Source of the DNA: an uncultured Clostridia bacterium
GTDB lineage: Bacteria > Bacillota > Clostridia > Christensenellales > Borkfalkiaceae
Assembly (NCBI GenBank): GCA_947174955.1
Contig: CAMWKX010000054.1
Span: 1 to 7,516, forward strand
Length of the DNA stretch: 7,516 nt
Direction of reading: 5' to 3'
The notes under the pieces were generated by a model that did not search any database, had not been told where the DNA came from, and saw only the letters and a list, made by a program, of their open reading frames with translations. Positions 1-7,248 of the stretch are shown in pieces. A program made the translations under genes and the position numbers. The stretch's first letter is position 1; the number at the start of each line of letters is the position of its first letter.

Positions 1-1113
1 CACCTCGGCAAACGTTACAACGAGTTGTCGCTCATCGACGACCAGAAATATATTCTCGGAGAGATACTCAAAGTCGCCGCGGACGAAAAACCCGACGGCG
101 TAATTTTGGCGGGCGATATTTACGATAAGTCGGTGCCGTCAGCCGAGGCGGTGGAGCTATTGAACGGCTTTCTCAACGGGCTTGCCGCGCTGAAAATTCA
201 GGTGTTTATGATAAGCGGCAACCACGATTCGCCCGAAAGAGTGGCGTTCGGCGAGGGCTTTATGGGGCTTGGCGGCGTGCACGTTTCACCCGTGTTCGAC
301 GGCAATTTAAAGCGCGTGACGCTGACCGATAACTACGGCAAAGTACACGTTTATCTGCTGCCCTTTATCAAGCCCGCCACGGTACGCAGATTTTTCGAAA
401 ACCAAGTTATCGACAGCTATACTGCCGCGGTTAAAGCCGCGCTCGGCGCGGTTGAGTTCGACGGCTCGGCGCGCAATATTCTGGTCGCGCACCAGTTTGT
501 CACCGGCTCGCAGAGCTCGGGTTCGGAGGAATTTAACGTGGGCGATATAGGCAACGTCGACGCGTCTGTGTTCGGCGGGTTCGACTACGTTGCGCTCGGG
601 CACGTGCACGGCGCGCAGAACGTCGCGGGAGGAAGGGTGCGCTATTCGGGCACGCCTCTCGTCTACTCGCTGACCGAAGCCAAAAGCCCTAAGTCGGTTA
701 CGGTTGTCGAACTGAAAGAGAAGGGCAACCTGCAACTGCGCGAAATACCGCTTAAACCTATGCGCAAGGTTGCGGAAATCCGCGGCACGTACGAAGAGCT
801 AACGGCTCGCAGTTACTACGAAAACACAACTTTACAAGGCGATCTGGTGCACGTCGTGCTCACCGACGAGGAGGAAGTGCCCGACGCTTTGGGGAAACTT
901 CGCATAATTTATCCGTTCGTAATGAGCCTGCGCTACGACAACACGCGCACGCGCGAACAGGCGAAGTTACAGCTTGACGACAGCGTGTCCGCGCGCACGC
1001 CCTTCGAGCTGTTTTCCGCGCTGTACGCAATGCAGAATAACGCCGATATGAGCGCGGAGCAGTCGGAGTTTATCAAAAGCTTAATAGAAAAAGTGTGGGG
1101 GGAAGAGCAGTGA
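1..1113 (+). CDS. sbcD: SbcD, exonuclease subunit D (5' partial)
   Basis: This is the nuclease subunit of the SbcCD complex, a cytoplasmic Mre11-type Mn-dependent phosphoesterase that opens DNA hairpins and trims blocked double-strand ends. The reading frame is open from base 1 and the first codons, HLGKRYNEL, match the usual SDWHLG start. Roughly nine residues, including the first metal-binding Asp, are therefore missing to the left. A TTG at 25 is internal and is not the start. Of the 370 visible residues, the metallophosphatase motifs are His1, GDIYD at 38-42, GNHD at 73-76, the His of AHQ at 164, and GHVH at 200-203. YSGTPL and a Lys-rich beta segment follow, as in the family. The C-terminal part (about 240-370) fits the SbcD capping and SbcC-binding region. 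The stop codon overlaps the sbcC start. All visible catalytic residues are intact, so the product should be active. Confidence 0.95.
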   Translation, partial: HLGKRYNELSLIDDQKYILGEILKVAADEKPDGVILAGDIYDKSVPSAEAVELLNGFLNGLAALKIQVFMISGNHDSPERVAFGEGFMGLGGVHVSPVFDGNLKRVTLTDNYGKVHVYLLPFIKPATVRRFFENQVIDSYTAAVKAALGAVEFDGSARNILVAHQFVTGSQSSGSEEFNVGDIGNVDASVFGGFDYVALGHVHGAQNVAGGRVRYSGTPLVYSLTEAKSPKSVTVVELKEKGNLQLREIPLKPMRKVAEIRGTYEELTARSYYENTTLQGDLVHVVLTDEEEVPDALGKLRIIYPFVMSLRYDNTRTREQAKLQLDDSVSARTPFELFSALYAMQNNADMSAEQSEFIKSLIEKVWGEEQ

Positions 1114-3884
1114 AGCCGGAAAAACTTATAATGTCGGCGTTCGGTCCTTACGCCGCCCGCACGCAAATAGATTTCACTTTGCTCGGCGAGCGCGGGCTGT
1201 ATTTAATCTGCGGCGACACGGGCGCTGGCAAGACTACCGTGTTCGACGCGATAGTGTTCGCGCTGTACGGCGAGGCGAGCGGCGAAAACAGAGAGCCGAA
1301 TATGTTCCGCTCCAAGTACGCCGAGGGCGACGTGCCCACATTCGTCGAGCTGACTTTTTTATGCAACGGTAAGCGTTATAAGATACTGCGCAACCCCGAA
1401 TACAAACGCAAAAAATCGCGCGGCGAGGGGGTTACCGACGAGAAAGCCAACGCCGAACTTACTTTGCCCGACGGCAAGGTTATAACCAAGGTCAAGGATG
1501 TAAACCGCGCGGTTATCGATATTTTAGGCATTGACCGCGGTCAGTTCACGCAGATTGCAATGCTTGCGCAGGGCGACTTTGCAAAGCTTTTGCTTGCGCC
1601 CACCGATGACAGAAAGAAGATATTTCAGAAGATTTTTCAGACACATTCATACCAGCGGTTGCAGGACGAAATCAAAGCCGAGGCGTTAAAGCTCAAAGCC
1701 GAATACGACCGCGCGGCTCAGTCGGCAAACCATTATATTCAGGGAATTTTATGCGCGGAGGGGTCGGAGTTTGAGCAGGACGTAGAGGCGGCAAAGCGCG
1801 GAGAATTGTCCTCCGACGAGGTGAAAAATGCGATTGCCTCGGTAATATGTGCCGACGAACGTGATGAAAAGAGTCTGAACGCCTCCTTGAAGGAGTGCGA
1901 AAAGAGGCTTGGTGAAATAGGCGTGGGGCTTGCCGCGTGCGAGAGGCGCAGGGAGCTTGAAGCGCAGTCGGAGCGGCTGAAAAAACAAATCGCCGAAAGG
2001 GAGATTAGGTATACCGAGTGTAAAACCCGCATCGACGCTCACGCCGACGACGATAAGATAATTAAAAAACTGCCGGGCGAAATTGCGGCGATAAACGCGC
2101 TCATTCCGCGGTACGACGAGTTGCAGGCAAAATGCGACGCCACGGCTAAGGCTCGGGAGCGTGCGGAGCAGTTAAAGGCAGTTTTATTGCGCGCCGCAGA
2201 GGAAACCGCCAAGGTAAAAAAGCGCGCGGAAGAGCTGGAAGCCGAGAGGGAAAGTCTTAAAGCCGCCGAGCTGGAAACGGTCAGGGACGAGGCGGAGTTT
2301 AAGAATTTAAGGGCGCAGTCGGACGAGCTTAAAGGACTGCTTTCCGACGCGGACAAGCTGGGCGACGAATACAGAGAGTACGCCTCCGCCCGTGAAAGGT
2401 ACGAAGTTTTGCGCGGGATTGCGGCAAAAGCGCGGTCGGAATACGAGGGGAAGAACAGACTGTATCTCGACGCGCAGGCGGGTCTGATCGCGGCGGAGCT
2501 GAGAGAGGGCGAGCCCTGTCCCGTGTGCGGGTCGGTGCATCACCCCGCGCCCGCAAAGAGGGCGGAGCACGCGCCGTCCGCCGCCGAACTTGAAAATTTC
2601 AAGCGCGCATACGAGCAAGCCGCGGATAACGAAAGGGTGGCGAGCGAGCGCGCGGGCAGGTTGAAGGGCGCTTACGAGGCGCGCGCGGAGCATATAAGAA
2701 GCGGCGCGGCAAAGTACGTGGAAATCCCCGCGGAAGCTAAGCTCAAAGAGGTAAAAAACGCGATAACTGCGGCATATATGGGGGTTAACGACAGTTTAAG
2801 TGCGTTAAACAGGCGTTTGGAAGACAAAAAAAGACTACTTTTGCGCGCGGATAAAATCAAGTCGGAGATTACCGCAACCGCAGAAAGAGCCGAAAAACTG
2901 AACGCGAAAGCGAGCGGCGCGCAGTCAGAATTGGTCAGCGCGCAGAATGCATTCGAGCAGTTTAAAAACGACGCGGATAATTTGAGAAAAACCCTTGAAT
3001 TCGGCAGTAAAGGTGAAGCGACCGAAAAAATTAGGAGCCTCGAAACGCATAGGGACAATATCGAACGCGAGCTGAAAACCTGCCGCGACGAATTTACCGA
3101 TTGCGATAAGAGGCTGGGCGAACTGCGCGTGCAGCTTAGGCAGTGCGCCGAACAGTCGGAAAGGGAAAAGCCGGTGGACGGCGAAGCTTTGCTCGCCGCA
3201 AAGGCAACGCTCGAAGAGGAAAAGGCGCGGTTGCAGTCGGGCTTACAGACGCTCAACTACCGCTTGAGAAGCAATAAAAAATGCCTTGCCGACGTCACGG
3301 CGGCATACGGCGCAATCGGCAAGACCGAGGGCAGATACCGCTGGGTAAAGGCATTGTCCGACACGGCGAACGGCACCCTTTCGGGCAAGGAAAAAATTAT
3401 GCTCGAAACCTTCGCGCAGGCGGCGTATTTCGAGCGGGTTATCCTCCGCGCAAACCGCAGGCTTTTGGTTATGACGAATAATCAATACGAACTCAAACGC
3501 CGCGAAAGCGCCGAAAACAACCGCAGTCAGAGCGGGTTGGAGCTGGACGTTCTCGACCACTACAACGGCTCGACGCGCAGTGTGAAGACGCTGTCGGGCG
3601 GCGAGTCGTTCAAGGCGGCGCTTGCGCTGTCGCTGGGGCTGTCGGAAGAAATTCAGTCGTCCGCGGGCGGTATAAAGCTGGACACGATGTTCGTCGACGA
3701 GGGCTTCGGGTCGCTGGATAATTCGTCGCTTTCCCAGGCGATACGCGCGCTGGACGACCTCTCGGAGGGCAACAGACTTGTCGGCATAATTTCGCACGTC
3801 GGCGAGCTGAAAGAAAAAATCGACAGACAGATAGTAATAAAAAAGGATAAGACGGGCGGGAGTTCCGTGACGGTAAAATACTGA
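1110..3884 (+). CDS. sbcC: SbcC, Rad50-like ATPase of the SbcCD nuclease
   Basis: This is the ABC/SMC-type ATPase partner of SbcD. ATP binding closes the heads around DNA and the coiled-coil arms bridge or scan it. I chose GTG at 1110, giving 924 aa: it makes a GTGA overlap with the sbcD stop, follows a strong G-rich ribosome site (GGGGGGAAGAG, 1097-1107), and yields the typical MKPEKLIMSAFGPYA start. The in-frame GTG at 1095 would add five atypical residues. Walker A GDTGAGKT is at 35-42. A Q-loop region (MLAQGDFAKLL) lies near residue 150. Charged Glu/Lys/Ala-rich coiled coil runs from about 180 to 460 and again from 490 to 740, with the zinc hook CPVC at 470-473 between them. The head is completed by the signature LSGGE at 828-832, Walker B with DE at 863-864, D-loop SLD at 868-870, and the H-loop His896. 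It is somewhat shorter than E. coli SbcC (about 1048 aa), which fits shorter arms. No motif is missing. Confidence 0.96.
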   Translation: MKPEKLIMSAFGPYAARTQIDFTLLGERGLYLICGDTGAGKTTVFDAIVFALYGEASGENREPNMFRSKYAEGDVPTFVELTFLCNGKRYKILRNPEYKRKKSRGEGVTDEKANAELTLPDGKVITKVKDVNRAVIDILGIDRGQFTQIAMLAQGDFAKLLLAPTDDRKKIFQKIFQTHSYQRLQDEIKAEALKLKAEYDRAAQSANHYIQGILCAEGSEFEQDVEAAKRGELSSDEVKNAIASVICADERDEKSLNASLKECEKRLGEIGVGLAACERRRELEAQSERLKKQIAEREIRYTECKTRIDAHADDDKIIKKLPGEIAAINALIPRYDELQAKCDATAKARERAEQLKAVLLRAAEETAKVKKRAEELEAERESLKAAELETVRDEAEFKNLRAQSDELKGLLSDADKLGDEYREYASARERYEVLRGIAAKARSEYEGKNRLYLDAQAGLIAAELREGEPCPVCGSVHHPAPAKRAEHAPSAAELENFKRAYEQAADNERVASERAGRLKGAYEARAEHIRSGAAKYVEIPAEAKLKEVKNAITAAYMGVNDSLSALNRRLEDKKRLLLRADKIKSEITATAERAEKLNAKASGAQSELVSAQNAFEQFKNDADNLRKTLEFGSKGEATEKIRSLETHRDNIERELKTCRDEFTDCDKRLGELRVQLRQCAEQSEREKPVDGEALLAAKATLEEEKARLQSGLQTLNYRLRSNKKCLADVTAAYGAIGKTEGRYRWVKALSDTANGTLSGKEKIMLETFAQAAYFERVILRANRRLLVMTNNQYELKRRESAENNRSQSGLELDVLDHYNGSTRSVKTLSGGESFKAALALSLGLSEEIQSSAGGIKLDTMFVDEGFGSLDNSSLSQAIRALDDLSEGNRLVGIISHVGELKEKIDRQIVIKKDKTGGSSVTVKY

Positions 3885-3892
3885 GGAAAAAT

Positions 3893-4564
3893 ATGGCGCA
3901 GGGTTACAGACGGCAATATCTCGAAAGACTGCAATCGGGAGAAAAGTTCGAAGACGGCGAGCTTTTGAATATTATTTTGAGCAACGCTTACGGCGGCAGG
4001 GATATGTCTGCGGTCGCAGCCGCGCTTTTGGAAAGGTTCCCGAGCATCTCCGCGATTTTAAAGGCCGACTACGCCGAGATAACGGCGGTAAACGGAGTTA
4101 CCGAAAGCGTTGCCGCGTACTTAAAGTCGCTCGGGCTTACGGATAAATTCCGCAAGGGCGAGGAGCTGTATATAAACGATACCGCGCAGTGTTTCGCCGT
4201 GGCGGCGGAGCGTTTCCGCTTTAAGAAAAACGAGAGCGTAGAGGTGTATTTCGTAAACAAGAGCGGAAAGGTAACGGATATTAAGAGCTATACTTCCGAG
4301 CTTCCCGACAAGGTGGAGGTTGCGGCGGGCAAGGTTCTTTTGGACATAACTGCTTCAAACGCGTACGGGCTGTACGTTGCGCACAATCACCTGAACAGTT
4401 CCGCAAGACCGTCCAAGGACGATAACGAAGTGACTGTAAAAGTTATCTCGGCGTGCGATATCTGCAAGATTGTATTTTACGACCACTGCATAGTCAGTTC
4501 GAACGGCGAAAGGTTCAGCTATAAAGAGAGCGGTATGATTGAAAAGTTAAAAGCAGAAATATAA
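3893..4564 (+). CDS. RadC-like protein with JAB/JAMM domain
   Basis: This is a 223-residue protein of the RadC (UPF0758) type. The family carries a JAMM metalloprotease-like fold. Its biochemical role is unsettled, and the old link to recombinational repair in E. coli RadC is disputed. Residues 8-85 resemble the RadC N-terminal helical region with a helix-hairpin-helix-like stretch (GELLNIILSNAYGG, then ITAVNGVTESVAAYLKSL). The JAB domain follows. The zinc motif H-x-H-x7-S-x2-D is intact as His164, His166, Ser174 and Asp177. Glu114 is the likely general base by position. The ending DHCIVSSNGERFSYKESG matches the RadC C-terminus. It departs from canonical RadC in having HNHLNS instead of HNHPSG and in lacking the VYPRE segment. 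Its ATG lies 8 bases after the sbcC stop, with GAGG at 3883-3886 as ribosome site, so it is probably translated from the sbcDC message. It precedes a strong terminator. I would not name it radC outright. Confidence 0.85.
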   Translation: MAQGYRRQYLERLQSGEKFEDGELLNIILSNAYGGRDMSAVAAALLERFPSISAILKADYAEITAVNGVTESVAAYLKSLGLTDKFRKGEELYINDTAQCFAVAAERFRFKKNESVEVYFVNKSGKVTDIKSYTSELPDKVEVAAGKVLLDITASNAYGLYVAHNHLNSSARPSKDDNEVTVKVISACDICKIVFYDHCIVSSNGERFSYKESGMIEKLKAEI

Positions 4565-4568
4565 TGAC

Positions 4569-4601
4569 AGCCCCGCGGCGCAAATGCGCCGCGGGGCTTT
4601 T
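4569..4601 (+). terminator. Intrinsic terminator after the sbcD-sbcC-RadC operon
   Basis: Two perfectly complementary 14-base arms (4569-4582 and 4585-4598) form a very GC-rich hairpin. In practice this is about 13 base pairs with an AAAT loop. On the + strand it is followed by TTTT and then AAT. It starts 4 bases after the RadC-like stop codon. On the - strand it lies 5 bases beyond the stop of the convergent dGTPase gene, but there the trailing sequence (GTCATTAT) has no clean U run. It should therefore stop rightward transcription well and leftward transcription less well. Confidence 0.9.
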
Positions 4602-4603
4602 AA

Positions 4604-5797
4604 TCAATCAAAGTAACCGTTATATTCTATTTTCAGATCGCTGTCGGGGAAAAGCTTTGCAAACAAATCGATAAAATAATCGTCGGTCATACTGGCTATA
4701 TAGTCGACGACAATCCGGTTTGGCTCGCTGTTTTCGTACGGTTCGCGCCGCTTGTAGCGCGACGCGCTCACGTAATCGATATGGTGTGCAAAAATTGGCG
4801 ACGACAGATTTTTTGTGACAAGATCGTCCAGAAGTCTGCGGTATAAAAGGCGGAACATAGGCTGAACGGTTTCGGTTAGACCTTTACGCGCCAAATCGCT
4901 CTTGTAAACGAGCTCGTAGTTGTCGCTCTTCGCTTTTTTCAACGCGTTGAAGTGCTTCTCGTCAAGCATTATATAGTCCTTGCCGTAGCTGTTTTCTATT
5001 ATGTTGACCATTAAATTGTTGATCATTTCGGCGTTAAAGTTGCCGATATCCGTCCCCTCGAAATCGCTCTCTTTGACGACCTTTGCGCGCTCCGCGTCCT
5101 GCCTGTCCTTGCCCAGATAAGCGATAATATCGGAAATGCGCACCACGCAACCTTCCAGAGTGGACGGCACGAGCTTTCTCACCGCGCCCGCGTCAAGGTA
5201 GCAGTTTTCTATCTGGCGGTCGAATTCTTCAAAGCTTGAAAGGGGGCGCGGACGGTACTCGGAAAGCTCTAACTCGCCGTCGTGCGCGGCAATGCCCGAA
5301 AGCGTTTGCAACGATATATTATAGGGGTAAATGCCGTCGAGCACCCTTACGGAGTGAATATTGTGCGAAAAATGCCGCCCCGTATATTCGTTTAAAAGTT
5401 CGTCGAGGTAGCGTTCTCCCGCGTGCCCGAAAGGGGTGTGACCTATGTCGTGTCCGAGCGCAATCGCCTCGATTAAATCGAGGTTTAAATTGAGCGCGCC
5501 GCCTATCGTGCGGGCAATGCGCGAAACGAGCTGAACGTGCAGCCCGCGCCGCGTGATGTCGTCGTTTTTGTAAAAGGAAAAGACCTGCGTCTTATCGGCG
5601 TAGCGGTTGTAGTAGGGGCAGTTCATAATCTTGTCGATATCGCGTATGAACGCCGTGCGCCAGACCGAGCCGTCGTCGTGCGGATTAGAAGCGCGCCTTA
5701 TAACGTCGTCGTTGTCAAAGGCAATCTTTTTGAACGTGCCGTCGCGCTTTTCGCGCAGCATTCTTTCTGTAAGATGGGAGGAAAGTTCTTCGTACAT
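4604..5797 (-). CDS. dGTPase-family HD-domain dNTP triphosphohydrolase
   Basis: This 397-residue protein belongs to the Dgt family, which hydrolyses dGTP or other dNTPs to the nucleoside and triphosphate and so adjusts dNTP pools. The family signature is clear. FIRDIDKIMNCPYYNRYADKTQVF (split here only by family spacing, residues 50-73) corresponds to the RD...RRL..KTQV block. GHDIGHTPFGHAGE at 115-128 holds His116-Asp117, the central HD pair. His87 and Asp223 (VRISDIIAYLGKD) complete the likely metal set. HNIHSVRVL at 145-153 matches the usual FEHNxQS region. The usual RLTHSxEV segment is diverged to RRGLHVQLVSR. Length is in the family's lower range. I chose ATG at 5797. It has no ribosome site but sits just below a good promoter, so it may be leaderless. 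The alternative is Met13 (5759-5761), also without a clear ribosome site. The gene is monocistronic in this window. Substrate preference cannot be told from sequence. Confidence 0.9.
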   Translation of the reverse strand: MYEELSSHLTERMLREKRDGTFKKIAFDNDDVIRRASNPHDDGSVWRTAFIRDIDKIMNCPYYNRYADKTQVFSFYKNDDITRRGLHVQLVSRIARTIGGALNLNLDLIEAIALGHDIGHTPFGHAGERYLDELLNEYTGRHFSHNIHSVRVLDGIYPYNISLQTLSGIAAHDGELELSEYRPRPLSSFEEFDRQIENCYLDAGAVRKLVPSTLEGCVVRISDIIAYLGKDRQDAERAKVVKESDFEGTDIGNFNAEMINNLMVNIIENSYGKDYIMLDEKHFNALKKAKSDNYELVYKSDLARKGLTETVQPMFRLLYRRLLDDLVTKNLSSPIFAHHIDYVSASRYKRREPYENSEPNRIVVDYIASMTDDYFIDLFAKLFPDSDLKIEYNGYFD

Positions 5798-5803
5798 AGT
5801 TAT

Positions 5804-5832
5804 ATTATACAGTAAATTTTAATACAAGTAAA
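5804..5832 (-). promoter_or_regulatory. Sigma-A type promoter of the dGTPase gene
   Basis: Read on the - strand, TTTACT (5827-5832, four of six matches to TTGACA) is followed after 17 bases by a perfect TATAAT (5804-5809). Only six bases (ATAACT) separate the -10 from the ATG at 5797. Transcription would be expected to begin at or within a base or two of the start codon, leaving no room for a Shine-Dalgarno site. Confidence 0.65.
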
Positions 5833-5895
5833 GTTTTCGGCGGCTATTTAAACCTTGTCGGCGTAAAAGCGATTTACCGCATATGCCCGCCGCGC

Positions 5896-5923
5896 TTGAC
5901 AAACGGAGGTATTTTAGTTTATT
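5896..5923 (+). promoter_or_regulatory. Candidate promoter of the acyltransferase gene
   Basis: A perfect TTGACA (-35) at 5896-5901 is followed, after a 16-base spacer, by TTTATT at 5918-5923, which matches TATAAT at four positions. Transcription would start near 5930, giving a leader of about 25 bases before the ATG at 5955. A closer -10 match, TGTAAT at 5925-5930, is 23 bases from the -35 and so is too far. The -35 is good but the -10 is weak, so the exact assignment is uncertain. This promoter is divergent from the dGTPase promoter, with the two -35 boxes about 63 bases apart. Confidence 0.45.
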
Positions 5924-5954
5924 GTGTAATCAGTAAATAAGAGCGATAAAACAA

Positions 5955-7235
5955 ATGAAAGAGAGAAAAGTGGAAAAATTTGACTTTGCAAAACGTCCGA
6001 AGAGAGCGAGCGGACTTTTAATGTGGGTTGCGCGCAACTTTGTAATTCCGTCCGAATTGAGGGGGAAGCCCCTCAAAATCGAAAAAATCAATATGGACGG
6101 GTTAGAGCCGCCCTATCTTTTATTGCCTACGCACGCAAGCGAATTGGATTTTTCGGTAATGTTCCGTGCGGTGGCACCTTATAAGCGTATGAACAGCGTG
6201 TGCGCAATCGACGCAATACGCGACAACGGCGAATGGCTAATGCGCAATCTCGGCATTATCGGCAAGCGCAAATTCATAAAGGACTATAACCTGATAAGAA
6301 ACCTGCGTTATTGCGTTGAAAAATATAAGGACATAATCTGTATTTATCCCGAGGCGAGATATTCGCTTGACGGCTGTCAGTCGTTCGTGCCTCCGTCGGT
6401 GGGTAAGCTGTGCAAGCTGTTGAAAATTCCCGTCGTCGTTCTGAGAATGCACGGAAACTTTATTTGCGAGCCGCAGTGGAACAAGAACACGCAAAAGCTG
6501 CCTCTTTCCGCCGAAATAGAACAGATCGTGACCGCGGACGAGGTAAAAAGTATCAGCGCCGAAGAGATAAACGCAAGGCTTAAAAAGGGCTTTATTCACG
6601 ACGATTTTAAGTATCAGCTTGAAAACAGGATAGAAAATAAATTCGAACGCCGCGCGGAAGGACTTGAACACATTCTTTACCGCTGTCCACATTGCGATAC
6701 CGAATTCAAAATGTACACGAAGGGTACGAGGCTCTGGTGCGGTGAATGCGGCAAGGCGTGGCAGATGAATACCCTGGGTCAGCTGACGGCGGAAGAGGGA
6801 GAGACCGAGTACAGTCATATCCCCGATTGGTTTAAGTGGGAGCGTGGGAAAGTCAGAGAGGAGGTAAGAAGCGGAAAGTACCGCTTCGAAAGCGAGGTGG
6901 AGGTGCATACTCTGCCGAACGCAAAGCGCTTTTACAGCCACGGGATAGGAAAGCTGGTGCAGACGGAGAACGGAACCGTGCTCGACTGTACCGCCTACGG
7001 CGAGCCCGTTCATATCGAGTGGGGAGCCGCGGAGCTCGAAAGCGTGCATATCGAGTACGACTATCCGTTTAATAAGAAGAGGTATAAGCACAATATTTTG
7101 GGCGATTGCGTGGATATATCCACCAACGACGACAGCTATTGGCTTCACCCTGTCGGGAAGAGGTTGCAGCTTACGAAAATTTCGTTCGCCACGGAGGAGA
7201 TTTACGAGTTTGCCCACGAAAAGATTAAAGGTTAA
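5955..7235 (+). CDS. PlsC-like acyltransferase with zinc ribbon and C-terminal domain
   Basis: This 426-residue protein begins with a glycerophospholipid acyltransferase (PlsC/LPLAT) domain at about 35-205. The catalytic HxxxxD motif is His60-ASEL-Asp65. YPEARYS (131-137, Glu133 and Arg135) stands for the usual PEGTRS acceptor-binding motif, and IPVVVLRMHG (158-167) for the last block. It probably transfers an acyl chain to a lysophospholipid or related acceptor at the membrane. No firm membrane helix is seen. The domain is followed by a four-cysteine zinc ribbon (CPHC at 244-247, CGEC at 262-265). A roughly 150-residue Trp- and Tyr-rich, probably beta-rich C-terminus follows (DISTNDDSYWLHP at 388-400), possibly PH-like, though that is a guess. 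Ordinary PlsC proteins are about 200-260 aa. The ATG at 5955 has only a weak, distant AAGAG upstream. GTG at 5970 is an alternative start. The lipoprotein gene follows 13 bases later. The acyl acceptor cannot be inferred. Confidence 0.8.
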   Translation: MKERKVEKFDFAKRPKRASGLLMWVARNFVIPSELRGKPLKIEKINMDGLEPPYLLLPTHASELDFSVMFRAVAPYKRMNSVCAIDAIRDNGEWLMRNLGIIGKRKFIKDYNLIRNLRYCVEKYKDIICIYPEARYSLDGCQSFVPPSVGKLCKLLKIPVVVLRMHGNFICEPQWNKNTQKLPLSAEIEQIVTADEVKSISAEEINARLKKGFIHDDFKYQLENRIENKFERRAEGLEHILYRCPHCDTEFKMYTKGTRLWCGECGKAWQMNTLGQLTAEEGETEYSHIPDWFKWERGKVREEVRSGKYRFESEVEVHTLPNAKRFYSHGIGKLVQTENGTVLDCTAYGEPVHIEWGAAELESVHIEYDYPFNKKRYKHNILGDCVDISTNDDSYWLHPVGKRLQLTKISFATEEIYEFAHEKIKG

Positions 7236-7248
7236 AAATCACAACAAT

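Noticed and set aside
307..735. Open - strand frame of 142 codons within sbcD, and similar ones within sbcC
   Set aside because: They are antisense shadows of strongly supported genes, produced by codon bias, with no own motifs or translation signals that outweigh the sense gene.
5236..5493. Open + strand frames opposite the dGTPase gene (also 5537-5815)
   Set aside because: They lie wholly over the HD-domain coding region, have Arg-rich low-information translations, and lack ribosome sites.
5850..5890. Short imperfect inverted repeats (TAAA/TTTA with flanking CGG/CCG) and the palindrome GCATATGC in the divergent intergenic region
   Set aside because: Arms are very short and interrupted, as expected by chance in 157 bases. 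I cannot support an operator or a riboswitch.
5904..5942. CGGAGG resembling a ribosome site upstream of a possible tiny ORF
   Set aside because: The nearest start-like codons are badly spaced and run into a stop after about four codons. The motif lies inside the promoter spacer.
6237..7217. A 326-residue open frame on the - strand inside the acyltransferase gene
   Set aside because: It is codon-aligned antisense to the real gene, where only TTA, CTA and TCA sense codons would create stops. Avoidance of those codons explains its length. The translation has no recognisable domain, and the + strand carries clear motifs.
7210..7238. Possible separate promoter (TTGCCC, 17 bases, TAAAAA) before the lipoprotein gene
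   Set aside because: Each box matches only four of six positions and overlaps coding sequence. Read-through from the acyltransferase gene is simpler.
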